Origin: Entophlyctis helioformis
Lineage: Eukaryota > Chytridiomycota > Chytridiomycetes > Chytridiales > Chytriomycetaceae
Direction of reading: 5' to 3'
DNA length: 64,000 bases
Assembly: GCA_025526915.1 (NCBI GenBank)
Contig: JAHLKH010000123.1
Location: 19,034-83,033, forward strand
In this document: positions 45,049 to 55,919 of the stretch, in pieces
Layout: every line of letters begins with the position of its first letter
How positions within the stretch are numbered: the stretch's first letter is position 1
Position numbers and translations under genes: made by a program
The notes under the pieces: model-generated
Databases searched by the model: none
What the model saw: only the letters and a program-made list of their open reading frames with translations
What the model was told of the DNA's origin: nothing

Positions 45049-48000
45049 CTACTCCTCCTGTCCCTCTGCCACGCGGATCTCGCGAGCACTCTCTGCAATC
45101 TCGACCAGCTCGTCAAACTCGCCCGTTTCCTCGCACATGCTGCGGAACACACCCGGCTGACGCACAAGGGTGGACGGCGAGCCAAACTGCACGAGACGGC
45201 CGCCGTCGAGCACGAGCACGCGGTCGAAATCGGCAATCGTCCGCAGACGGTGCGCGATGGTGATGACGGTCGAGCCGGCAAACTCGGACCGGATGGTCTG
45301 CTGGATACGCGTGTCGGTCTCGGCGTCCACGGACGCGGTGGCCTCGTCGAGCAGGATGATCTTGGAGCGGCGCGAGAGCGCGCGTGCAAGACACAGCAGC
45401 TGGCGCTGGCCTTGCGAGAAGTTGGAGCCGCCCTCGGACACCATTGTGTCGAGCGTGATGGAGAACTGCTGCTGCTGCTGCTGAGGGGACACGAGGCCGT
45501 CAATCGATGTCTTTTGCTTGGCAGCGAGTGGCGACACGGACGACGCCTCCGTGTACACGGTCGAGCCAGAGTCTGAGCGGAAGATCGAGCTGCCGTCGAT
45601 GGAAGCGCCAGCGGACTCGTTGCCGTCCGACGACGAGGCAATTTGCGTGGTAGCGTCCGACGTGTCCACGAGGTGCGACCGACGGAGAGCAGCCCACAGA
45701 TCGGCATCCGGAAGCAGGCCAAACGGATCCAGGTTGTAGCGAACCGTGCCAGAGAACAGGATGGGGTCTTGAGGGATGATGGTGAGTCCCGAGCGCAGAT
45801 CGTGGAGTCCCATGCGGCACACATTGTGTCCGTCAATCGTGATGGATCCGGCGCTTGGCTCCATGAACCGGTACAGAGCGAGCGTGAGGGTGGACTTGCC
45901 GGCACCAGTGCGGCCGACGACGCCAACCTTTTGGCCGGCAGCAATCGACACGGAGAGGTCTTTGAGGACGTCGGGGCCGTCCGCCGCGTACTTGACGGTA
46001 AGGCCAGAGATGTCAATCGCACCCGCGTGCGGCCATCCGGCAGGCGGCGCAGCCTCGGGCACAAACTCTGCCGCCTCCTGCTCGACGTGGAGATACTCTT
46101 CGACACGCTCGACCGAGTTCATGCTCATCTCGAGGAAGCTGACCATGCGCACGAGGGCGATAAGGACATCGGTGAGGGAGAGCGACATGCTCAGGCAAAG
46201 ACCAGCAAAGCCGGCATTAACACCCGACGAGATGACAGCGAGGCCAGACGCAAAGACGACGAATGCGCCAGCAAGCTGGATGCGGATATTGAGCCACTGC
46301 GACGAGATGAAGAGCGCGTAGTTGGCACGGTTAAAGTCGTCCACGCGGCGGGCGTTCTCGACCGTGAAGCGTTCCTGCTGGCCGTACGCGCGGATCGTCG
46401 TCACGCCGCTGCACAATACACGCCGTCAGCAACACGGCAGCCACGCACACACTAGAATAAGCAACACAGTCACCAACAACCACACTCACTTGATGGATTC
46501 GGAAAAGTGCGAAAAGATGGGCGACTTGGCGACCGAGTCCAGACGCTTCAGACTGCGGCTGGTCTGGATGTAGTAGCGACCAATCATGATGTATCCGTAC
46601 GCGACAGGCACAAGTCCGACGATGAAACTGGGCACAACCACCGTGATGGTGCCGAGCACAAACAGGATAAACACGGCATTGAACATGGAGTTGCCGATAG
46701 CAATGCCGACGTCCGTGTCGCACGAGACAACGTCCTTGGTGAATCGGTTGAGTAGACGGCCGACAGGCGTGGTTTCAAAGAATCGCATGGGTGCGTGACG
46801 GATACGGTTAAAGAGCTGCGCGTGGAGGTTGCGGCCGGCATAGATGTTGCCGTAGAGCGAGAGCACGAGACGCGCCGAGATGGCGATGATGGTGCACAGG
46901 CCAATGAGCGCATAGATGCCGAGGTAGTAGTCAACGTCAACGGCAGAGCGGCTGGCGACAGTGCCGTTGCCCGCAACCATAGCGGAGACGGTGGCGGAGT
47001 TGGCAGACGAAGCGGCAGAGAGGACCGTGACAGTCGAGGGCACAGCAAGGGCGTGAAGGTCCGTGACGTCTGACACTGAGAACGAGGTGAGCGCCGAGAG
47101 AGCCGATGCCGAAATGTGCACAATGTCCGTGTACGCCTGTGTCCAGATGCGCATCCAGTTGTCTTGTCCAATGGCAAGCGCGTGGTTGAGCGCATATCCG
47201 CCGAGGAGAACAGAGTAAAAGAGAGCGCCACCGGACGCCATGTAGTAGAGCTTGTACACATCGGCAGACACGCGGCCGACCGACATGCCCTCGTCCTGGA
47301 TGAGTCTGGCAGCAGCAATCTTGGCGGCCGATCCGTCAATCACTTTGCGAGTCTCGGCCGGCGCTTCAATAGACGTCGCGAGCGGGCCAGCGGAAATGGC
47401 GGCAAGACGGTCGCGGCTGAACGACGGGATGTTGCTGACGACATTGTCAATGAACGGGCTGCGCTCGGGGGCAGATTCGAGAGCAGACAGGACCGAGAGC
47501 ACGTCGCCCGAGGCAGCCACGGTGCCCTTTTCCACAACGACGAGGAAGTCCGTGGACGGCAGGCACAGCGACAGCGCATTGGTGACGAGAATGACCGAGC
47601 GGCCGGCAAGCACGCCACGGATGCAGTTGTCAAAGATATGGCGAGCAGTGGGGGCATCAACGGCCGAGAGCGGGTCGTCGAGCACAATCAGCGGCGACGG
47701 GTTGTAGCAGGCACGCGCAAGCGAGATGCGCTGCTTCTGTCCGCCAGAGAGGTTGACGCCCTTCTCGCCGACTTCCGTCATGTCGCCGCCTTCGAGACTG
47801 GCAAAGTCCTGAGTGAGTGCACAGGCGAACACGACGCGGGCGTACAGGTCAGCGTCGTACGGCTGGCCAAAGGTGATGTTGTCGCGGATCGTGGCATTGG
47901 TGAGCCACGCCTGCTGCGACGCGTAGGCGATTCCCGTGGACGACGGCATGTGGCGGTATCCAGCCAGACGGTCCATTTCGCCCAAGAGGGCCATGAGCAG

Positions 48001-50875
48001 CGACGACTTGCCCGATCCCGTGGCGCCAACGACGACCGACAGCTTGTTGCGTGGGAACAGCACGTTGACGCCGTAGAGACGGAAGTAGAGGGAGCCAGAC
48101 GACAGCGCGTCGGCCTGCTCCTTCTTGGTCGCGTACGCAAACTCGCCGTCCACAAGACCAATCTTGTCACCAGCGGTGGTGTTGGGCGACACGCCGTGCG
48201 ACGACGAGTCAATGTCGTCCAGCTCGGGCTCTCCCAGGAAGTCGCGCACACGGGTAAACGACACCCAGGCGTCCATGAGCTGCACGATCGTGTCGGGCAG
48301 CACCTGCAGCGGCATGCGGATCAGGTTGAACAAGGCGAGCGACGTAAAGGCAACAGACGCCGTGAGGTCACGCTCGGCAATCTTGGTGTAGGCGAGGAAT
48401 GTCGAGATGGACACGATGATGGGCGTCGAGTACCAGAACACGCGGTTGAGAGAGCCGAGAAGGAAAGCGATGAACATCTTGGAAAGCTCCGTCTCGCGCA
48501 GCACGTTGATCTTCTCGGCGAACTTGGACTCCCAAGCAAAGAACTTGATCACGCGGATGCCCTGAACAAACTCGTTCATCGCATTGGCACGGGCATCGCG
48601 GGCATCGTTGAGTGCCTTGAACGAGCCGCGGAGGGAGCGGGCGAGCGGGCCGCCGGAGAGCACCATGATGGTCATGAGACCGACGCCGATGAGAGCGGGC
48701 CAGCCGAGGAGGAGGATGAGACAGCCGACGCACATGAAGATCTGGATGAACGTGGTGATGGGGGACGCGATCATGGCAATGTTGTCGCCAATCTTGCCGG
48801 CATCAACCGCCATGAGGTTGACAATCTTGCCGACCGAAGCGGAGGTGCTCTGGGCAGATGCATCGCCGCCCTCGGCCGACGACTGGGTGCCGCTGGATGC
48901 CGGACGGCGGAGGGCCTTGCGGTAGATGAGTGCGGTGAGAACGTTGCGCAGCTGGATGCCGACCTTTCTGCCACTCTGTGCGGAGGGGATATCGTGTGTC
49001 AGAGCCACAGGCAGCGCGAGAGCCAAGCCACCAACAAGCCATGTGCACAGGGACGGGCATACGACAACAACTAACCAGACTGGCCTGGCCGTCAATACAA
49101 AACGCATGGCAGGCAGCAAGAGCATGCCAGTCGCGTACAGGTACGCAACGCGGATGTCGCGCTTCTCGGCAGGCGTCTCAATGACACCGAGAATGCCGTT
49201 GAGCATGCCCGGCGCAGCAAGGTACAGCACACTCGACAGCACCTGGCACGCAAACTGGAACACGAGCTGCGAGCTGACGGATGCAAACAGGAGCGACAGC
49301 AGCGATGACGGGGACGCGCGCTGGCGGGCCTCAAAGTCGGCCACGGAGACGGCGATCTGCTCGCGCTCCTCGAGCTGCCAGAGGTCGGACACCTGGAGCG
49401 GGCGCTTGGAACCGAGACGCATCATGGGGTTGAACCACGAGAACGAGAGGGTGGAGTAGAGGGAGGCGTCGACCTCGGGCGACGGTGCGGGCTGGCAGCA
49501 TTTGGGGAATGGCAACGGCCAAGTGTAAGTGGAGTGTGTGGGATGGAGGGGTTTATAGGCATAGGCATGTGTATGCAATCGTGATCGCCAAGGCAGAGTG
49601 TGGAAGGGGGGAAAGGCTCAGCTCACCTGGCCAGGCATTTGGCGACGACGAAGCGCAACACGACGGCCGGCAAAGGCCATACCACCGGCCACGGCGGCGG
49701 CAACGAGATGCGAGCCGGCCATGGCGAGCACGTACGGCATGGCGACGGCGAATGCATCTGCATGGGCAGCGTTCTTGGCCGACTTTGCCGCAGCGACAAG
49801 CGACCACACGCCGATCGACCAAACGCCGGCAGCGACCGTGTTGTAGGCAGCGAGTCTTGCGAGCACGCTCGATCGCTTGTGTGTGTCCTGGAGAGCGAGC
49901 ACAGGCGATGCGGTGATTGCGACGGACGGACGCAGCGGCACGATGGCGAAGAAGGCAATGGCCTGTGGTGCGCGTGTACAAGTGCATGTGCATGTGCATG
50001 TGCATGGGTGGCGGAGAGAGAGAGAGGCGTTAGACACGGTACAGACGCCCGCATGGACCGGCGAGATAAGCGTTCAAGGCGGAGGCGCATGTGCATGTGC
50101 ATGTGCATGTGCATGTGCATGTGCAAGCGCGTGAGCTGTGCACCAAACAAAGGGGGAAACGAATCCACCGCAAAAGAAGGAGTGGCGGACACAGAGCAGA
50201 GCCCCGACAGATGGAGCCCCGATGGAGCCCGCATGGAGCCCACATGGAGCCCGCGATCACACGCATGAGCCAGCAGATCAAGGGGGAGAAGTGACAACAG
50301 CAGCGGCGCAGGGCACAGCAGGCAGCAGGCAGACAAAACAAAAACAGACAAACAGGGCAAGCAGAGCAGAGCAGACGTACGGGCTCGTAGATGAGGAGGT
50401 CGCGCAGCGAGCCGGGCAGCATGGCGGACAGGCCGCTGGTGGCCAGCGCCGAGGCCATGGCGACGGCAACGGCGCAGCGCAGCGCAATCAGCGCGCAGAG
50501 CGTCCAGTGGGCAGCGGAGCCACCGTGGCCATCGGCGTCGACGCCCGCCTGCGGAACAATTTCAAAGGGCGACGAGGCCGACGAGGCCGACGGGGCCGAC
50601 ATGGACGCAGAGTGGGCCGGCGGCGCACGGGCAGCGTCCGTGTACGACGGGGCCGAGTGCGAGGCGAGCAGCGGGGCCGACTCGGAGAACGGCGACGGCG
50701 ACGACGACGACGGCAACGACGACGACGACTCTTGCTTGCGCCAGAGGAGCAGCGAGGCGGTCGACGGCAGCACGACGAGCAGGAGCAGGAGCAGCGGCAG
50801 CGAGTAGAGGGCGTAGAGCAGCACAACGCGGCTGACCGACGGCGAGGCCGACAGCGAGACGGCGAGCGGATCCAT
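45049..50875 (-). CDS. ABCC (MRP-type) full ABC transporter
   Basis: Exons 50381-50875, 49627-49962, 46490-49491 and 45049-46408; a further 123-nt intron at about 48976-49098 is likely. The first two exons encode hydrophobic helices of an N-terminal TMD0-like region (VVLLYALYSLPLLLLLLVVL and others). TMD1 follows, with RKVGIQLRNVLTALIYRKAL. NBD1 has Walker A GATGSGKSS, signature NLSGGQKQRISLAR and Walker B LIVLDDPLSAVD. TMD2 includes HAPMRFFETTPVGRLLNRFT. NBD2 has Walker A GRTGAGKST, signature FSQGQRQLLCLARAL and Walker B IILLDEATASVD. A roughly 65-residue Ser/Gln-rich insert sits between Walker A and signature of NBD2. The asymmetric NBD1 Asp (DDPLS) fits ABCC exporters of conjugates, typically vacuolar or plasma membrane. 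Confidence 0.93.
49975..50123. repeat. two CATGTG hexamer arrays in an ABC-gene intron
   Basis: Arrays of GTGCAT units at about 49981-50009 and 50086-50122 lie within the intron 49963-50380. A GGAGCCC-type repeat (GATGGAGCCC, CATGGAGCCC) sits in the same intron at about 50205-50255. Confidence 0.85.
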
Positions 50876-51286
50876 CGAGATCGGTGTCTGCGGGCGGCGC
50901 TTGCGGGTGGTGCTGGTGGTACTAGTGGTGGTGGTACTAGTGGTGGTGCACGAGCACGAGTGCAAGTTCGAGTTTGTGAGCGCGCGGGAAAGTGGAGCAA
51001 TGACTTTCTTCGCCGATCTGAGCCATCTGGGCAGTGCACAAACGGACAGACGCACAAATGTTGGAACGGCTTCATTGGCTTGGCAGGCTGGCTGGCTGGC
51101 TGGCGGGCTGGCGGGCTGGCGGGCAGTCGAGTGACGACGATGATGATGGTGATGGCGATGATGAACGTGATGACGATAAAGGTGACGACGATGATGATGC
51201 TGACGGTGTGGGCGTCGGCGTTGACGGAACGCAGACGTACGCACAGCAGCCGGCCGCCAGCAGTCGGCAGTCGGCAGGCTCGCTGC

Positions 51287-54219
51287 TCAGGAGGGCGGCG
51301 ACAGCAGCGGCCACGAGATGCTCTCGTCGCTGCCACGCGTCGGCGCTCCCCGCGTCAGCATGGTCTGGTACGACGACCGCGACCACGTGTACCCAACCGA
51401 CATGCGCACCAGGTTCTTCCAGAGCCCCTGCTCCTGCCGCACCCAGGCCACCTCGCTGCGTGCGTCGCGGACGATCGCATTGCACGGCCCGACCCGCAGC
51501 TCAACGTACTTTTGCGCCACCGCCTTGAGCCGCCGCGCGTCCGCGTCAATCTCGCTGCCGTCCGCCGTCGACACCATGCTCGGCCGGCCGCTCTCCATGC
51601 CATCCGCGCTGCCCAGGCCGCCCGCGCTGATCGGTGCCGAGCCGGCAGAGTCAGAGGCCGCCACCGCTGCCGCCGGGATGTTGAGCGACGGAAGCCGGCT
51701 CAGCGTGGCATTGAGCAGCCCGCTCGTCACGGATGCCGTCGGGGTCATGGGTGCCGGTGTGAGCGGCATGCTCCCACTGCTGCCGCCAGCCGTGCCGTCG
51801 CCTGGCGAGCCCGCCACGGCCGTGTCCTTGTTAAAGTAGTGGCCAAGCAGCTTGGCGAGCACGATGGCATCGGCAATGGCAAGCGACGCCCCCAGGCTGC
51901 CGTGTGCGGCTGTGGCGACGGCATGCGCTGCATCGCCAATGAGCACAACGCGACCGGGATGGTAGTTGGGCGACGTGTACGAGTCTGGCTGCACCTCGCC
52001 CAGATCGTAGTTGTCAAACGACGCTGTAAAGTTGGCGTCTGTGCGCGCAATGATGACGGCGGCCTCGGGCGGAAACGCCGTCATGCGGTTGATGTACGAA
52101 AGAGCAACGTGGCGCGACTCTTCGCCGTTGAGGAACGTCGGGTCCTCGAATGCCGGCAGAGTCGTCACTCGGCCCGCAGAGTCGGCCGCGCCTGGCGCCT
52201 CAGGAGACGCTGCGTTGGATGCCGGGCTCAGTGCCACGTTGACGGTCGTCTGGTCGGCGTCGCTGCCGTGCTGGCCGCCCGTGCCGCTGAAGCTCGACGC
52301 GACCACGATCGGCTGCGAGATGTCGGCTGTGCTGCCGCGGCCTGTCACGTCAACCGTTGACGACCGTGCAGACGCAGGCACCAGCCAGTCATCGGCACTT
52401 GACGACGTAATGAGCTTGTGGCCATACACGGCGTGCTGGAGCGGTGGCTGGCCCGGCGGGCCACCGGCAGGCGACTGCGGGTTGCGCAGCTGCGGCGCCT
52501 GCGTTGTAACAGGCGAGTGCAGAGGCAGGCTGCCCAGCTTGCTGTCAATCGCAATCATGGACGTGCCTGTGGTCGACTTGATCGACATGGCTGCAATGGC
52601 TGCGCCAACTTCGCGACGACGGCGCGCAAGCACATACGAGTTGGTGACCTGGCCAGGCTCGGTCTGCGCCACAATCAGGTTCCATCCGAGGAAGCCGTTG
52701 CCAATGTTGGACACGCCAAACGAGATGCCACGGTCGACATACGACTTGGCTGATCCGTCGGGGCAGAAGCGGAAGATCTCGTCGCGCGACTTTTGCGGAA
52801 TGGGCTTGCCCGTGTCGAACTCGAGGGGGGCGTCGGGCGGCGGCATGTACACGCGCGAGATGCCCGTGAAGATGGTGGACATGGCGTGCTGTGCAGGAAC
52901 GCGCTCGTTCAGCAGCAGACCCCGCACCTTGGAGTGCACGCCATCCGCGCCTGGGATGGACGTTCAGTTCAGCGGCCAGAGACGTTAGCGAGCGGCCAGG
53001 GACGAGCGCCAACAAAGCCAATCGCAGAGACGCGCAGGCAAAAAGGCGCGAGATGCAGGAAAGACTTACCAACAAGCATGAAGCCGCGGTCGGTCGCGCC
53101 GTTGGTGAAGCGCACGCGCACAGTTCCGGTGGAAGCCGAGATGATGTAAGAGTCCAGCTCGTAGCCCATGTGGATCTCTGGGAGCATGTGGCTGAAGCCC
53201 TCGTTTTCGAACCAGTTGCCATGGGCCAGGTCGCCGTCCAGCCCAAAGGGAATGCCAGGGCCGTCGTACGAGCCGGGCGGTGGCGGCAGGCCGCCGTGGA
53301 TGGGAGAGCCCGAGGCGTCGAGGCCGCCGTTGGACGCGGTGGCAGCCGAGTGGGCACGCTTGGCCTGCGAGTAAAACTCAAAGTCGTTGTTGTTGGCACC
53401 CTTGACGGCGAGCTCGGGCGAGTTCACCAGGTCGTCGCGGCCAGCCAGGGCGGTCATGAGCAGGCGGATGAGATCGGGCTTGCGCAGCCCAAGCAGGGGC
53501 GGCAGGTATGCGTGCGGATCGGCGTTGATCGCCGTCGAGGCGGGCTGGGCATTGTGCGGCGAGCCCGACGCGGCAGTGGCGGCCTTTGACGGATAGTCGA
53601 GGTCGGGCATGCCCGCGGTGCCCGCGGTGCCGGCAGAGCGCGGCGTGCGGACGGCCGAAGCAGTGGCGGCGGCCGGCGGGAAAGCCGGGGCGGTGGCCGA
53701 CAGCGGCGTGCCGGGGGCCGAGAGGGTCGGCGACGAGGCGGCGCCGGGGCCGTAGGCGGGCGGCCAGCGCACGAGCTCCTCGCCCGAAGCGCAGTCGACG
53801 GACGAGAACTTGACGACGGGCCACGCGACGGAGCCGAGGCGGCGGCCCAGGCCAAGCTCGAGCAGCGCCTCGACGGCCCAGCGCCACAGCAGATAGTGCG
53901 GGCCGCGGTCGGTGTAGGTGGTCGTGGCCTCGTACACGACGGGCTGGAAGTTGAGGCCGTGCGCGGCCGACAGCCGCTTGAGCGCGAGCGCGAGCGTCAG
54001 GCCGGCCACGCCGCCGCCGATGATGATGATGCGCTTGGGGCGGTCAAAGTGGGCGTGCGGCGGCGGCGGCGGCTGCGTGCCGTGGTGGTGCTGGGTGGTG
54101 GTGCTGTTGGTGGTGGTGCTGTTGGTGGTGGTGCTGTTGGTGCCGTGCGCCGTGGGGATGCTGAGCGGCGGCTTGGGCTGCTGCCCGCTGCTGCTGTTGC
54201 TGTTGTTGCCGCCTTCCAT
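51287..54219 (-). CDS. FAD-dependent monooxygenase
   Basis: Exons 53070-54219 and 51287-52950. The N-terminus is Asn/Thr/His-rich, then the dinucleotide-binding motif RIIIIGGGVAGLTLALALKR with VVYEA. The splice junction rebuilds GFMLVGADGVHSKVR, the DG motif of group A flavoprotein monooxygenases. The third flavin motif is GRVVLIGDAAHAV, followed by GASLAIADAIVLAKLL. The product is about 937 aa, nearly double the usual 400-500, because of several Ala/Ser/Gly/Pro-rich inserts (about 53560-53760, 52130-52520, 51560-51790). No transmembrane helix was noted. The substrate cannot be predicted. The start is 191 bp from the right arm of the inverted repeat. Confidence 0.88.
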
Positions 54220-54656
54220 CGCGTGTGGCTGCGCTGGAAAGGGCAGACGCGCGGCAATCGTGCCGAGTGGCGCTTGGCTGCGTCGGTCGCGGGCAGTGCC
54301 GCCCGGCCATAGCCGTGGCAGTGAAGCCGCTGGCGCATTGGCCCAGACCCGCGCTGGACACTCGGCGCTGGCTGTGCTGTGCACACGAGCTGCCTGCCAG
54401 CCATCTTCGCTCGCTGTATTCAGAGACGGTGGCCATGCCATCTGGATCTGTGGCATCGCGTCGTGCGATCTCGCATTCGCTCCAACCACTAAAGCAATCC
54501 GGCCGCAGTCTGTGCACTCCACCTGCTGCGAGGATCGTTGATTCCATCCACCGAACCACCACACTGCCAAGCGTGTCCAATAGGATCAGAGTCATTCATT
54601 GGATTCAATCACAAGAAAACGATAAGAAAGAATGGAGGCAGATGTCAAGCCAAAGC

Positions 54657-55903
54657 CTATCCGAGGCGAGGGCCGAGTCGCGAGAAGATGTCGTCGTCGC
54701 CATGCACAACACGTGGTCCGAGTCTCGACAGAATGTCGCTTGATCCTGCTGGCGATGGTGTTGTTGGTGCTGTTGCTGGTGCCGGACCAAGACGCGACAG
54801 AATGCCGCCGTGATCCTCCCAGTCAGAGTCCGAGTCTGACTCTTGCTGCACGAGACATGGTGGGCTGCACGTCACGGTGGGTTTGGCACCATGGTAGCAG
54901 TGGCCGGCATGGCTGCCAAGGCGTGACACAATGCGGCCGTCTGCTGTTGTGTGTGGCTTGCTCCATCCTGCGCGCAGACCAAGGAGCGACACAATGAGCG
55001 GAGCCGATCCTGTGCGTTCGGTGTAGCGGTTTGGCTGCTTGTCACAGGATGCAGCAATGTTCGCAGATGTGCACTCGGATGGCTTGATGGGGAACAGTGG
55101 CTCGGCAGACGCAATCGGCGCAGGCTCGATCAGGATGGGCGACACAGCAGCAGAGGGCACAAGGATCTGCTGCTGCACTTGTTCCTTCACAAGCGTGTCC
55201 TTCACAAGCGTGTAAGCGTGTCCTTTACAGGCGTGTCCTGCACAAACATGTTCCGCTCACGGGCTTCCTGCTCGTGGGCCAGTGTGTATGGACACTTTCG
55301 AAACTGCCGGCCAGCTATATAGTCTTCGGTACAGCCAAGTTTCCACTGTGCCCACGCCTTGTTCAATGCCGCACGTGTAGCCGGACAAGCGGCGGCATGG
55401 GCTTCAAAGGTACGCTGGTTGTAGTCCGTATGACGGATCGCCGCTTCTGTCCTGCGCATCGACGCTTTGAACTCTTCTGTTTCGGACCATGCAATGCGGT
55501 CCGCCATCAAGGTCTCGGCGTGACTGGTCGCAGTCACTTGTGGAGCCGCATCTGCCCCCGTCTGGCTCTTGTTGAGCTCCGTGTTCTGCTTGATGGTTTC
55601 CTTCTTGGACGAGGATGGCACTTCAACGGCGGCACGGGCAGGAGGGGTTGCTGTGGTGGTTGGGGATGCAAGGATGCAGCGTGTCAGCCACACGGCCGAG
55701 CATGCGGCACAGTCCATCGCAGGTGCACTTGCAGACGTACATGGCACGACTCTGCTTGCGACGCGCTCCTTGACCAGATACTGTCCCGATGCCAGCCTGA
55801 CAAAGTGCTCGACTTTGTAGAAGCCAGCCGTCACCAGGTCGACCATGGCATGCTCGTCGATCGGCTCGTACGGCGAGGGCTGGTGGAAGAACCGAAAGGG
55901 CAT
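54657..55903 (-). pseudogene. right-arm copy of the ILSRLGP-motif ORF, broken mid-gene
   Basis: The first 300 residues match the left copy at 43427. Within the KDTLVK repeat (about 55200) a short rearrangement shifts the frame to a stop. Downstream the original frame resumes (54657-55205) and keeps the intact tail WEDHGGILSRLGPAP, SDILSRLGP, DDIFSRLGP before its stop. The lesion differs from that of the left copy. The call assumes the sequence is accurate; an assembly indel is an alternative. Confidence 0.55.
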
Positions 55904-55919
55904 GTCGGACGGCTCTTCG

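Noticed and set aside
47116..49074. 652-aa plus-strand open frame over the ABC transporter
   Set aside because: It lies antisense to conserved NBD1 and TMD sequence. Its Arg/His/Glu-rich composition is typical of the complement of GC-rich coding DNA.
50138..52360. 740-aa plus-strand open frame
   Set aside because: It spans introns and exons of two minus-strand genes with clear domains and has no recognisable motif of its own.
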